In this document: piece after piece, positions 47,195-56,540 of the stretch
Position numbering within the stretch: position 1 is the stretch's first letter
How the letters are laid out: each line of letters begins with the position of its first letter
DNA from: Lachancea dasiensis
Lineage: Eukaryota > Ascomycota > Saccharomycetes > Saccharomycetales > Saccharomycetaceae
Length of the DNA: 64,000 nt
Assembly (NCBI GenBank): GCA_900074725.1
Contig: LT598454.1
Location: forward strand, 68,854 to 132,853
Direction: 5' to 3'
The notes under the pieces: generated by a model
The model's database searches: none
Seen by the model: the letters and a program-made list of their open reading frames with translations, nothing else
Told to the model about the DNA's origin: nothing
Position numbers and translations under genes: made by a program

Positions 47195-48931
47195 TTAAAC
47201 CATCCTATCCTTGACAATATCATTGTCATGAGAGATCATGGCATCGATTACATCTTCACCAACGTATTCGCGGAACTCTTCGTCGGACAAGTTCGACTTT
47301 GGTCCCTTGTAAAACTTGCGCTGCCACACGAAGTAGTATATTAGAGAAAGTACCCAGAATCCAGGTCCGATAACTACAGTATAGTTCATGCTGGAGGGGT
47401 CGACCTCCTTGTCGTAAGGGAACATCATCATGATAATGACAAAGGCTTGAAAGAAGACGGAAATCCAATTGATCACAGGAGACCAGAAATCGCCCAAGTA
47501 GAAAGGACCTGGTCTGAAATCATTTTTACCGTAAGTAAGTCTTAAGGTAATGGGGAAGATTAATGCCATGTACATGCCGGCCACGGACAAACTGAAAAGA
47601 GCATTGGCGGCGGTGTCCCCGGCAAAACACAAACATCCGAGAGCAAGAGCCAACGCGCTGGACCCCCAGACGGCACGGATGGGAACCGCGCTAAATTTGT
47701 TCACCTTCTTGAAGAAATTGCTGAATGGCATGGCGTCGTCTCTGGCAAATGCCCAGAACTGTCTTGAATTGGCAATCACGGTAGAGGCACCCATCAAGAA
47801 CTGGCAAATAATCAGCAGCGACAAAAAGGCTAGAGTCCATCTCTTACCCAGTGCGTCGTAGAAAATCTGAGTAATTCCTTGGCCATACGCAGAGTTGACA
47901 ATGTTGTTCACGTCAGAGTCCATGCAGGCCAGTAAGACAATACAGACGACCCAGCCGAGAATCCAACACACAGTAATAGAGCCCACAATACCGAAAGGTA
48001 CGGATTTGGGCGCATCGCGGGCCTCTTCCGCCATGTGGAGACACGAATCGTAGGCCCCAATCGTCCAGATAGCAGGCATCATCCCTTCAATACACCAGTT
48101 CCAGCCGGCGTTCAGGTCACTGAGATTGTCCAGTTTTCCGAAAATGAATTTGGCATCGTTGAAACTGTGGTTGAGCTTAGCGGAGCGTTTGACACCAATC
48201 GGCAACACGATGAACAGTAGTATGATCACAAAACAGTTGGCAACGATCGAAATCGTTTGTAGTTTCGCGGTGAATTTGGAGGTCAGCGAAGTGAGCAGAG
48301 CCATCACCACGATGCACGCGGCAAACACACCGTAGCTGATGGCGTTGGTTACCACGAAATCAGGATTTGTCACCACCACGGCCGAGGTGATCTGCTCCGA
48401 AAGACCATATACAATCGAACACACCGAGGCACTCAACGCCAGTGTGTCCAGAAAACCGACAGAGTACGAAATACACTTGCGAACTCTCTTGGGCGCCCAC
48501 TGGTAGCACGAGATATACACGGCACCGGCGGTGGGAATCGACGACGATAATTCGGCCAGCGCGATACCGATGGTCAAAATCAGCCCACCGGCTACAAACC
48601 ACCCCCAGTTCAAGCCCACCGGTCCTGCGTAAAGGCCGCCGTCCAAGGTTGACGCAATCGACGGTAGCAGACCCATGATCGAAAACGCCACACCGAAAAT
48701 TTGGATCGCCGAGAACTCTCTTTTAAGCTCTTCCTTGTAACCGATTTCGGCCAGCACTTGCTTGTCCGAAGTCGCGCTTCTGGCGTCCACGTACCGGATC
48801 GGAATGCCGTGTGACGATGTCACCGCTCTAATCTCGTGCACCCGTCCCTCTTGGACGTCGTGGGACCTTTTACGGTTCAATGCCGTATTTTTTGTGCTGC
48901 TAGAAGTCGACATGTAGTCCGTTACAGTCAT
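47195..48931 (-). CDS. UGA4: GABA/polyamine permease of the Uga4 type
   Basis: This 578-residue amino-acid/choline permease (APC superfamily) has about 12 membrane segments, beginning near residue 75 (FGVAFSIMGLLPSIAS) and ending with VVIGPGFWVLSLIYYFVW. The run YVDARSATSDKQVLAEIGYK and the segments FGKLDNLSDLNAGW and LSDEEFREYVGEDVIDAMIS agree closely with S. cerevisiae Uga4 (571 residues), the vacuolar and plasma-membrane importer of GABA and putrescine. It is not at the S. cerevisiae UGA4 locus (chromosome IV), so it may be a relocated ortholog or a paralog. GATA sites upstream suggest nitrogen control. Confidence 0.88.
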   Translation of the reverse strand: MTVTDYMSTSSSTKNTALNRKRSHDVQEGRVHEIRAVTSSHGIPIRYVDARSATSDKQVLAEIGYKEELKREFSAIQIFGVAFSIMGLLPSIASTLDGGLYAGPVGLNWGWFVAGGLILTIGIALAELSSSIPTAGAVYISCYQWAPKRVRKCISYSVGFLDTLALSASVCSIVYGLSEQITSAVVVTNPDFVVTNAISYGVFAACIVVMALLTSLTSKFTAKLQTISIVANCFVIILLFIVLPIGVKRSAKLNHSFNDAKFIFGKLDNLSDLNAGWNWCIEGMMPAIWTIGAYDSCLHMAEEARDAPKSVPFGIVGSITVCWILGWVVCIVLLACMDSDVNNIVNSAYGQGITQIFYDALGKRWTLAFLSLLIICQFLMGASTVIANSRQFWAFARDDAMPFSNFFKKVNKFSAVPIRAVWGSSALALALGCLCFAGDTAANALFSLSVAGMYMALIFPITLRLTYGKNDFRPGPFYLGDFWSPVINWISVFFQAFVIIMMMFPYDKEVDPSSMNYTVVIGPGFWVLSLIYYFVWQRKFYKGPKSNLSDEEFREYVGEDVIDAMISHDNDIVKDRMV

Positions 48932-49008
48932 GAAAAGCCAGCTAGTGCTGTTGCGAGTATCGTTCCTTCGATTTTCGTCCTAGCCCCTCTGCAATTTTTT
49001 ACGCACAC

Positions 49009-49016
49009 TATATATA
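49009..49016 (-). promoter_or_regulatory. TATA box of the permease gene
   Basis: TATATATA lies 78 bases upstream of the permease start codon on the minus strand. Confidence 0.55.
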
Positions 49017-49162
49017 CTACCAATGCCCACTATCAGAATCTCTTAGTAGTGTTCTCAGATCTTTCAGGTACCCTCCAGCGGCACCTGTGGATTGAGTGTC
49101 AAGTTCGCTCATCCCGGTGGAAACGCTCGCTGTATCTAAGCGCTGAGTGGACAATTTTTTTG

Positions 49163-49214
49163 TTATCGGTGTGCATCACGCTCGGCATTTCGTTGCTATC
49201 TTATCGACATTATC
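49163..49214 (-). promoter_or_regulatory. GATA-factor site cluster
   Basis: Within about 50 bases the plus strand reads TTATC, CTATC, CTTATC and ATTATC, that is GATAA, GATAG, GATAAG and GATAAT on the strand of the permease. They lie about 230-285 bases upstream of its ATG. Such clusters bind Gln3/Gat1/Dal80 in nitrogen-regulated yeast genes including UGA4. Confidence 0.5.
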
Positions 49215-49785
49215 GAGAAGAAAGGCAAGCTACTGGGCACTGCCGTAGTGAAAAGTTTCGGAAAAAGCGCTGTGGGAATAAAGCATGACCACAGCTTACC
49301 ATACGACTCTTTGTTGGCGCTCGAAGTACCGAAGGTAGTTAAATTATACGTCGGCAGATGGTCGGCAGATGCCGTTAGGTTGATGTTCAAGAGAAAGCGC
49401 CATCTGCTTGCTTGACGGATTCGTAGAGATAGAAACAAGCGTGAGATAGATAGTCTTGGCGGGGAAATGCGACGTCGTATGCTTATATGGGCATTTTGAT
49501 GCTGCAGCAATCGCCAGGGACGATGATGGCACGCTGATAGCCCTGACTGTTGTGAAAAGATACGGGTCGCTTAGTTAGAAGCGTCGCATGAGAAAACCCC
49601 AGCACCCCTGCGATGGACAATTCTTAGGAGAAGACTGCACGTCGCGTCAAGAGATTGTAGGCCATACTTTCTGTTCATGAGTGAACTGCCGGTAACCAGC
49701 CGGTACATTTATAAACTTTCTATTGATTATTCTCATTTTATGTCTTGGTTATACTTTTTGTTTTTCAGTGTTATTTACAAGCTTT

Positions 49786-50706
49786 CTACTGATTTAACAA
49801 AATGTTGTCTATCAGGCGCACAACCGTAGAGGAGTTTTCCCTGTCTTTGACAAAAACAGCACAGCTGATCACCACAGCTGTGCTGCCAGAGACTGATTCC
49901 AGTTCCATTAGCGTGCGAGGATCAGCCACGGAAACGTAATCCACCTCGAAATCACCGGAGGTCACGTGAGGGACCCAGTGCTGGAGTATCTTGTCCACCA
50001 GGTCGCTACGCTGTACCTCTTCATTGGTGTCTAGGTTCTGTAGACATGCGGCCGCCATCTGCAAAGCTTGGTAGACGGCAGTTGAAAGATGACGAGATTC
50101 CTGGCACAGATACCGGTTTCTGCTGCTCAGCGCCAGGCCGTCTGCGTCACGCACGATAGGCATCATTTTGAGCTTCGTGTTCATGAATAGTTCTTCGGCC
50201 ATGACTTTGAGAACGGTGAACTGTTGGAAGTCCTTCTGGCCGAAATATGCATGCGTGGACAGGACCACGTTCAGCAACTTTGTCACAATAGTCGCTACCC
50301 CACGAAAGAAATTGGGCCTCGTGCGTCCTTCTAGCTGTTCGCTGACGCCAATGACTGTCACAAAGGGTCCTTTCTGCGCCTCGACCTCTAAAGGAATGCC
50401 CTGTGGGTACATTTCTGCTGCGTTGGGAACAAAACATAGATCGACACCCGCCTTCTCCAGCAGCGCCAGGTCCGCTTGCAACGTCCTAGGATATTTGTCC
50501 AAGTCCTCGGATGGCGCAAACTGCGAAGGGTTGACAAAAATGCTGACAATGGTAAAATTGTTCTCAAGTCTTGACTTTCTTATAAGCGAGAGATGGCCAT
50601 CGTGCAAACAGCCCATTGTGGGGACAAACCCGCTGGTTTGAGTTCTGCGGTCGATGTTTTCATTTCGCCACGAAATCACGTCCTGTACAGTATGCAGAAC
50701 AAGCAT
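49786..50706 (-). CDS. PAN6: Pantothenate synthetase
   Basis: This 306-residue cytosolic enzyme joins pantoate and beta-alanine with ATP to make pantothenate for coenzyme A. It has the HIGH-like loop LHDGH in VPTMGCLHDGH, the FVNPSQFAP motif, GQKDFQQ and the KMSKS-like loop ALSSRNRYL, all as in active enzymes. Start MLVLHTVQDVISW matches the yeast start (MKIFHTVEEVVQW). The frame continues 20 codons upstream to a non-ATG codon, which I exclude. S. cerevisiae Pan6 has 309 residues. The order ATG32 - PAN6 - NDC80 - SSL2 is that of S. cerevisiae chromosome IX, interrupted here by the permease gene. Confidence 0.97.
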   Translation of the reverse strand: MLVLHTVQDVISWRNENIDRRTQTSGFVPTMGCLHDGHLSLIRKSRLENNFTIVSIFVNPSQFAPSEDLDKYPRTLQADLALLEKAGVDLCFVPNAAEMYPQGIPLEVEAQKGPFVTVIGVSEQLEGRTRPNFFRGVATIVTKLLNVVLSTHAYFGQKDFQQFTVLKVMAEELFMNTKLKMMPIVRDADGLALSSRNRYLCQESRHLSTAVYQALQMAAACLQNLDTNEEVQRSDLVDKILQHWVPHVTSGDFEVDYVSVADPRTLMELESVSGSTAVVISCAVFVKDRENSSTVVRLIDNILLNQ

Positions 50707-51265
50707 GGAAGCTTCAGGTATGTCTGTCGCCCACGTCCTGGTAGTACGATGAATCAACGAAGACAAGTTGATTCAAAATAATCTCGTAATTTTCCAAACG
50801 AATATGATGACAGTGAAACAAGAAAATGACCCAGTGATGACTGAAAGGCGAAGATTAAGAAGGCAGGGGCTCTATGGAAAGCATTTTGCTGAACGAAGCT
50901 TATTAATTCCAGGCCTTAAGTGTTCTTGTCGGGTTGGCACCGCGGATTAAAGCGGAAGGCCCGATCTTTTTCTTTTTTTTAAAGATAATAATAGAGAAGC
51001 ATTTGGGATCCTCGAATTTGGATCGTGATACTCACACAGCACACTCAATGTAGCGGACCCGCGGACTCTGCTGACCGCTTGCCATGGTCTGATTTGTTAT
51101 TTGAGATACAGAATACATCTATGTCATCATACACGAATAATATATACGGGAGATCAACACAAAACAAACAATCATAAGGAATGATCGAAACATCGTGTTC
51201 TGTTTGGTAGGCTGCCCTCATTGTATCGTTCAAGGGTCTCTACCACTGTTCGAGGACCTAACACA
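50707..51265. promoter_or_regulatory. Divergent promoter PAN6 / NDC80
   Basis: This 559-base region between two start codons has a poly(dT) tract at about 50968-50982, typical of nucleosome-depleted yeast promoters. No gene was recognised. Confidence 0.5.
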
Positions 51266-53302
51266 ATGGATGAGGTTCGCAATCGGTATTCTGCGGAGCC
51301 GAACGGCGTTCTGAATAGTCTCGATCCGCAGCGTTTCTCGTCCCAGATCCCAGCTCCAATCAACGGTCGCAGACGAAACAGTACAGCCTCTGCAATAGGA
51401 GGCGCCGGTTTGACGGATATAATAAACAAAAGTCTGGCCAAAACCAAGCCCGAAATTACGCGAAGACCTTACACGGACTCTCGAAAGAGTTTACTATCTG
51501 ACTCGCGAAAAACGCTACGATCTTCACAGCGGACCTCTCTCTTACCAGGTACCAGCAACATCACCAATAACAGTAGTGGAACGACCAGCAATACAAGTAA
51601 CAAGGATCCCCGACCGCTGAGAGACAAAAATTTCCAAACCATAATCCAACAGGAAATCTACGATTATCTGCACGCCCAGAAGTTTGACGTTCAAGCGAAT
51701 CATCCCATATCTCTCAAGTCCTTACGACAGCCAACTCAAAAGGATTTTGTCTTTATGTTCAGGTGGCTCTATCAGAGAATGGACCCCGGATACAAATTCA
51801 GCAGATCTATTGAGCATGAAGTTTATGTCATCCTAAGAACGATACAGTACCCGTACCTCGAAACTATCAACAAGTCCCAAATCTCGGCTGTGGGGGGTTC
51901 AAGCTGGCCCAAGTTTCTCGGAATGCTTCATTGGCTCGTCAATACTAACAAACGACTGGACGCGTACTTGCAAAAAGTTGATCTCTCCTTAAACAGTCAG
52001 AACACTCAAGATATAACCGTTTTACGGCAACCAATAGGAACCTTAGATGAACAAGAAGATAAACAGGAAAAATATGAACTTATTGTAGAACGTTTGTTCA
52101 TTGATTATATTGTTCAGGCTTACAAAAGCTTCCTGCGATTGGATGATGATTATGATGACTACATGAAAGAGTTAATCATCGGCTTTGAAAGGTTTGCACA
52201 GGTCATTAGAAATGACATAAGTAACATAGCGATGAGCAATAATGATTTATCGGTCAAGTATGAGGAACTAATGGAAAAGGGACAGGAGGTCAAGGTGGCT
52301 AAGGATAAATTCACGGCCTTGCAAAGTGATTTAACCAAGTTTCAAAACTATGTGAGTGCCATGCAGCATAAAAGCCAGGAGTGGCCCCGAAAGCTGGAAA
52401 AGATGGAGACCGAAAGGGAATCGAAGGATCGCCAGTTAAAGCAGACCGAAATCGAGATAAACGAACTGCGAAATTTGATCAAAAGTAAAGATATGGAAAT
52501 TCCCGAAATTGACAAGCTCAATACTGAACGCGAAAAGCTTTCCAAGACCCTAGAAATCGTGTCAGATCAAGTGGATCAAGCGGTAAGTGCTCTAAAAGGG
52601 CAAAGAATGGAAACTGAAGGAGCCTACAGAACTTTGGTTGAAGTTGCCGGACAATATGGAAACGCTAGCGAGAGCTTGATATTAGCACGCTCTTCTATCG
52701 GGCATCAAATAAATCTGGACCAAAAAAACATCTCTCTGCCTCAGGGCATCATACAAAATTATGATGCCAGACAAGATGATATCGAATTCCAGATACCTGG
52801 TGGGGTAAGTGTTCGGGAAACCATAAAGCCAACTTTACTAGAACTAAACGAAATCATACAACAGCGTGTTCAGGGCCTTCAGCAAGACAACGCTGCCGGC
52901 GACTTACGGCTGGAGCATCTGAGACAAGAGATTAGCGAAAAGACAAGATCATTGGAATTATTAGAGCATGAACTATCTTCTGCTAAATCTCACTATGATG
53001 AGTTTAAGCAAGAAAGTCACAGTCGATTGCTCTCTCAGCGCATTGAAATAGAGAAGATGGAAAGAAGGCTTCAAAACGTCAAATATTCATCTCACCAAAG
53101 AATTGCAGAAGCAGAGCAGCAAGTTCAAAATAGCAAGCTGCAGTACGAAGAGTTGAAATTATCTGTTAACCGGGAAAGAAATGTTTTACATGCCAAAGTG
53201 ATTCATTTGATTGACTACGTTAGCAATTTTAAAATCAATGTCCAATCATCGGTTGAGGACTTGGAACTTCTGACGGCAGAAGAACTCGAAAAGGTTAAAT
53301 AG
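51266..53302 (+). CDS. NDC80: Kinetochore protein Ndc80 (Hec1)
   Basis: This 678-residue microtubule-binding subunit of the Ndc80 complex has a basic, Ser/Arg-rich N-terminal tail (1-115, Aurora B/Ipl1 target type) and a calponin-homology domain at about 125-250 (DPRPLRDKNFQ, YLHAQKFD, FKWLY-type FMFRWLYQRMDPGY, SAVGGSSWPKFLGMLHWL). A long coiled coil to the C terminus follows, with a break near 440-460. S. cerevisiae Ndc80 has 691 residues. The first ATG in frame is at 51266. Spc105, its partner in the KMN network, is encoded 32 kb away in the same window, which is probably chance. Confidence 0.97.
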   Translation: MDEVRNRYSAEPNGVLNSLDPQRFSSQIPAPINGRRRNSTASAIGGAGLTDIINKSLAKTKPEITRRPYTDSRKSLLSDSRKTLRSSQRTSLLPGTSNITNNSSGTTSNTSNKDPRPLRDKNFQTIIQQEIYDYLHAQKFDVQANHPISLKSLRQPTQKDFVFMFRWLYQRMDPGYKFSRSIEHEVYVILRTIQYPYLETINKSQISAVGGSSWPKFLGMLHWLVNTNKRLDAYLQKVDLSLNSQNTQDITVLRQPIGTLDEQEDKQEKYELIVERLFIDYIVQAYKSFLRLDDDYDDYMKELIIGFERFAQVIRNDISNIAMSNNDLSVKYEELMEKGQEVKVAKDKFTALQSDLTKFQNYVSAMQHKSQEWPRKLEKMETERESKDRQLKQTEIEINELRNLIKSKDMEIPEIDKLNTEREKLSKTLEIVSDQVDQAVSALKGQRMETEGAYRTLVEVAGQYGNASESLILARSSIGHQINLDQKNISLPQGIIQNYDARQDDIEFQIPGGVSVRETIKPTLLELNEIIQQRVQGLQQDNAAGDLRLEHLRQEISEKTRSLELLEHELSSAKSHYDEFKQESHSRLLSQRIEIEKMERRLQNVKYSSHQRIAEAEQQVQNSKLQYEELKLSVNRERNVLHAKVIHLIDYVSNFKINVQSSVEDLELLTAEELEKVK

Positions 53303-53403
53303 GAAAGGTTTGTACTTTTAATGTAACATATGGGAATCCCACCAGAGAGCTCCAAGGCATCGACTGGTAAGTAATTAACGTCTCTAAACCTACCTAAAAA
53401 ATC

Positions 53404-55923
53404 CTATTTCTTCAAATTTCTATAATACATTTTCCTAATCAATGGATGATGATCTCTAAGGTCTTTGTTCCTGTTAGAGGAGTACTCAAGATATGCCATA
53501 TCTTCACCACCAGCCAAGCCTGAAAGCGACCCCTCACCTCTCACCGCCTTTGACTTGGCCTTTTTGTTGGCCTGGGAGCCTCGTCCTATGCTATTTTCGG
53601 CATCATCACCAATTTCTATGCCCGCAGCTTCCTCATTTTTCAGGAGTACCTCTTGCAAAAGTTCCCTCCGTTCACGAGCGGTGGAATATGCTAAGTTAGG
53701 AAGTGTTTCCATCCCATGTAAATGAGTTATAACCTTGAAAGCATAGCCTTGGTCAACCAAGAAAGCTTGGCGTTTAGTAGAGTAGTACATCTCTTGTGTA
53801 TCTTTGGACACCAGGGAATAAAAAAAAGCATTGAAACCCTCGTCATTACGTCTCTTGGCTCTCAAGATCCTTCCCAACCTTTGTGCCTCTTGACGACGAG
53901 AGCCGTAATGTGAGGATATCTGGATCAGGCATGTTGCTTCTGGTAAGTCAATAGAAGTGTCGCCAACCTTTGATAAAAAGATCGTGTTGATCTGGTCATT
54001 AAACTGAAAATTTTGCAAAATGTTCATACGCTCCTGCTGTGGGGTTGAGCCGTAGATGAATGGCTTGCCTAACTTCAAGGCATACTCTTGTAATGCATAA
54101 ACATTATCGGAGAAGACAATTATCTTGTCTCCTCTCTTCTCATGATATTGAATTAAAAACTGGCAGGCCTGAAATTTTGTGGGGTTCATGATGTAAAGCA
54201 GCATTCTTTTCCTAGCACTTTCTCTCAGATATTCCTGATAAAACTCAGCTGTCATTGGGCACCAAACCTCGGCGCATTGAACGTTCGCAATGTGACCTTT
54301 CTGAGACAATTCCATCCAATTAGCCTCGTACAACTTTGGACCTATCAAAAAGTTTAAATCACTGATTTTGTCATCCTCACGTACTAATGTCGCGGTTAAT
54401 CCCAATTTGGCGTGAGCTGCAATTGTCGTAACAACCCTTCTGAACATGGCGGCAGGCACAACATGCACCTCATCCAAAATAATAAAGCCCCATTCTCTTC
54501 CCGTCAAAAAGTCCATGACCTTCTGAGAATCGTGCGACCTATTTCTGGTATTTGCCACCATGGAGTAAGTCGAAACGACGAGACCAGATTCGGTTTGAAA
54601 CATCTCCTTGTTGTCAGATGTGAATACGGCGACATTCTCTGGTTGCAAAGTACACCACTGAAGAAACTGCTGTCTCCACTGCATTACCGAGACGGAAGAT
54701 GTGCACAAAACAATCACTGACTTTTTAATAGTGCAGGCAGCTGTGATACCGACCAATGTTTTCCCTGCCCCACACGGCAAGACAATGATACCACTTCGGG
54801 CACGTCCATTACCAAACATTTTACTCAATGACTTTTCTTGGTATGGTCTGATTTGAGTGGATGGCTTGAGATCGATATCCAGATCAGGATTTCTGTGATC
54901 GTTTCTAAAATCGTACTCTTCTAGCACTGGATAGTCAATCTCCTGACACCTCTTCTTCACAATTTCTACTGATTCGTTGGCGATTTCAAATGCATGAACC
55001 GCGTCAATATCTTCATTGTCATCGTCCAACTGAATTTCGCCAACCACGGAAGAGAAGACAGCCTCAACATCATTTTGATCAACTTTAGAATCTTGTGCCT
55101 TGATACTGGCGTCTTCTGCTTTTGGAGGTTGTACAGAGGCCGATGAATGGTCTGAATCGATCCTGAGCGCACCTATAACAGGATCCTTGAGTAACATCTG
55201 CAGAATTTCAGCTTGCGACGTTTCGACAAAATATCTGTTGTGTTTGATAACTAATTTAACCTTACCATAAGACACGGTCGCACTCTTGATAAAGTCCGTG
55301 ATAGATGTAGCCACAGGTACTTTCGAGAGTCTATCAAGTACAGCAATAATGTCATCGGTTTCCAGCCCCACAGAAACGGCTGCGTACAGCGAGTAAGCAG
55401 TGATCTTGTACTCGTGGATGTGGGACGGTCTACTGATCGGCTCGGCAATCGTCACCAAAAAATCCTGAGCCTGCTCCGCAAGTGGGGAAAAACTCTCTAA
55501 AATAACCCTACCATCGGCAGGGGAAATCCATAGCGGCCTGGAGGCATGATCAGGCTTCAGCTTCAAATAGCTGAAATCTGATGTCCTGAAAAGCCCTGAC
55601 ACCACGTCTGGTACAAAATCTGCTGGAGCATCCCTCTGGAAGTCGTGCAAGAAAGTTTGGTCTTTTGCCGCAAGTTTATTAAGCGTTTCATTTGTCGTGG
55701 AAACTTTCCCAGCTTTTGAACCCCTGGCAGCTTTTTTCGGCTGTTTTCGGGGCGCACGTTGTTTTCCACTCGCACTAATGCCATATTCATCTTCTTCACC
55801 GTCTATAAACCCATCGTCATAGTCCGAATTGTTAGTGGCTACTGAATCATCCGAGAAATAGTCCAAATTCTGATCTCCTAATGTGCTCCCCTTGCTTCTC
55901 GTTTGATACTGGTGATCTGCCAT
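53404..55923 (-). CDS. SSL2: TFIIH translocase/helicase Ssl2 (XPB)
   Basis: This 839-residue SF2 helicase of TFIIH acts as the DNA translocase for promoter opening and nucleotide-excision repair. The N-terminal acidic/basic region precedes a damage-recognition-like domain. Motif I is CGAGKT with Lys388. Motif II is DEVH with Asp484. LTATLVRED follows as motif III, and the [11 protein letters not shown] motif VI is present in the second lobe. An RED-type triplet appears in VREDDK. All catalytic residues are intact. S. cerevisiae Ssl2 has 843 residues. It is convergent with NDC80, 101 bases apart. Confidence 0.98.
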   Translation of the reverse strand: MADHQYQTRSKGSTLGDQNLDYFSDDSVATNNSDYDDGFIDGEEDEYGISASGKQRAPRKQPKKAARGSKAGKVSTTNETLNKLAAKDQTFLHDFQRDAPADFVPDVVSGLFRTSDFSYLKLKPDHASRPLWISPADGRVILESFSPLAEQAQDFLVTIAEPISRPSHIHEYKITAYSLYAAVSVGLETDDIIAVLDRLSKVPVATSITDFIKSATVSYGKVKLVIKHNRYFVETSQAEILQMLLKDPVIGALRIDSDHSSASVQPPKAEDASIKAQDSKVDQNDVEAVFSSVVGEIQLDDDNEDIDAVHAFEIANESVEIVKKRCQEIDYPVLEEYDFRNDHRNPDLDIDLKPSTQIRPYQEKSLSKMFGNGRARSGIIVLPCGAGKTLVGITAACTIKKSVIVLCTSSVSVMQWRQQFLQWCTLQPENVAVFTSDNKEMFQTESGLVVSTYSMVANTRNRSHDSQKVMDFLTGREWGFIILDEVHVVPAAMFRRVVTTIAAHAKLGLTATLVREDDKISDLNFLIGPKLYEANWMELSQKGHIANVQCAEVWCPMTAEFYQEYLRESARKRMLLYIMNPTKFQACQFLIQYHEKRGDKIIVFSDNVYALQEYALKLGKPFIYGSTPQQERMNILQNFQFNDQINTIFLSKVGDTSIDLPEATCLIQISSHYGSRRQEAQRLGRILRAKRRNDEGFNAFFYSLVSKDTQEMYYSTKRQAFLVDQGYAFKVITHLHGMETLPNLAYSTARERRELLQEVLLKNEEAAGIEIGDDAENSIGRGSQANKKAKSKAVRGEGSLSGLAGGEDMAYLEYSSNRNKDLRDHHPLIRKMYYRNLKK

Positions 55924-56540
55924 GAAGCTTTGGGTAGATATCCTAGGTCCAGAACAGAGTAAGAGTGCTGAGTAGCCCTGAAGAATTGAACACCTTGGGA
56001 GGAAATGAGTAAGCCAACGTTGCCATCTAAATACTTATTGAGTAGGTCTTCACTGTCCGTATAAAGTTATCACATTGTGTCAGCCACTCGTTCCTCCAGT
56101 CACTTATCCACTCGATACAATAGTCTCGCTCTAGGCGCTTCCTGTGGGTGTGGGAAGGTATCTTCGTTCCTATAGAGGTGAGAGTATCTTTAGACTCTAC
56201 AGAGTGCCCGCTCTGTACCATCGCAACTCGCATTATAAGTACTCAATATGGGTGAACAATCGTAAGCTTCTCAAGCGGTCCAACAATTACCGGAGATAGA
56301 TTCTGGGTATTTAAAGCAAAGCGGCTCTCTCGGTAAGCTAACTAATCCCTCCTTTTCAAATTCTACGGATGGCAGACGGTAAGTTAAAGTAACTTGGTGC
56401 TTTAGACAAATAAGTCATCACTTTGTACTAATGAGCTCATCTTAAAACTTTTCAGCAGAAGATGGGCAAACTGTCATCGGTTTTACCAAGACCTTCAGAC
56501 ATTGGAATATCGAAAGCCTCGAGCGCGTCGCTTCAGAACC
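55924..56540. other. Divergent spacer SSL2 / SRP40 with a possible leader intron
   Basis: This 617-base region between two start codons contains the promoters. It also contains an unrecognised 68-codon minus-strand ATG frame at 56027-56233, and a donor/branch/acceptor set at 56379-56455 that looks like an intron in the SRP40 leader. Confidence 0.55.
56379..56455 (+). other. Candidate 5'-leader intron upstream of SRP40
   Basis: A GTAAGT donor (56379), a TACTAAT near-consensus branch site around 56427-56433 and a TTTTCAG acceptor (ending 56455) are spaced as in real introns of this genome. An ATG at 56369 precedes the donor. Neither the spliced nor the unspliced frame from that ATG joins the SRP40 frame, so it would be an untranslated-leader intron with an upstream reading frame. 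Confidence 0.5.

Larger units (their letters stand above)
48932..49785. other. Spacer PAN6-UGA4 with the permease promoter
   Basis: This 854-base region lies between two minus-strand genes. The left part is the permease promoter with a TATA box (49009-49016) and GATA sites (49164-49214). The open plus-strand frame 48836-49288 overlaps the permease start and has no family features. Nothing else was recognised up to the PAN6 stop. Confidence 0.55.

Noticed and set aside
48836-49288. 150-codon plus-strand frame over the permease start and promoter
   Set aside because: It overlaps the conserved permease N-terminus and promoter elements and has no recognisable motif.
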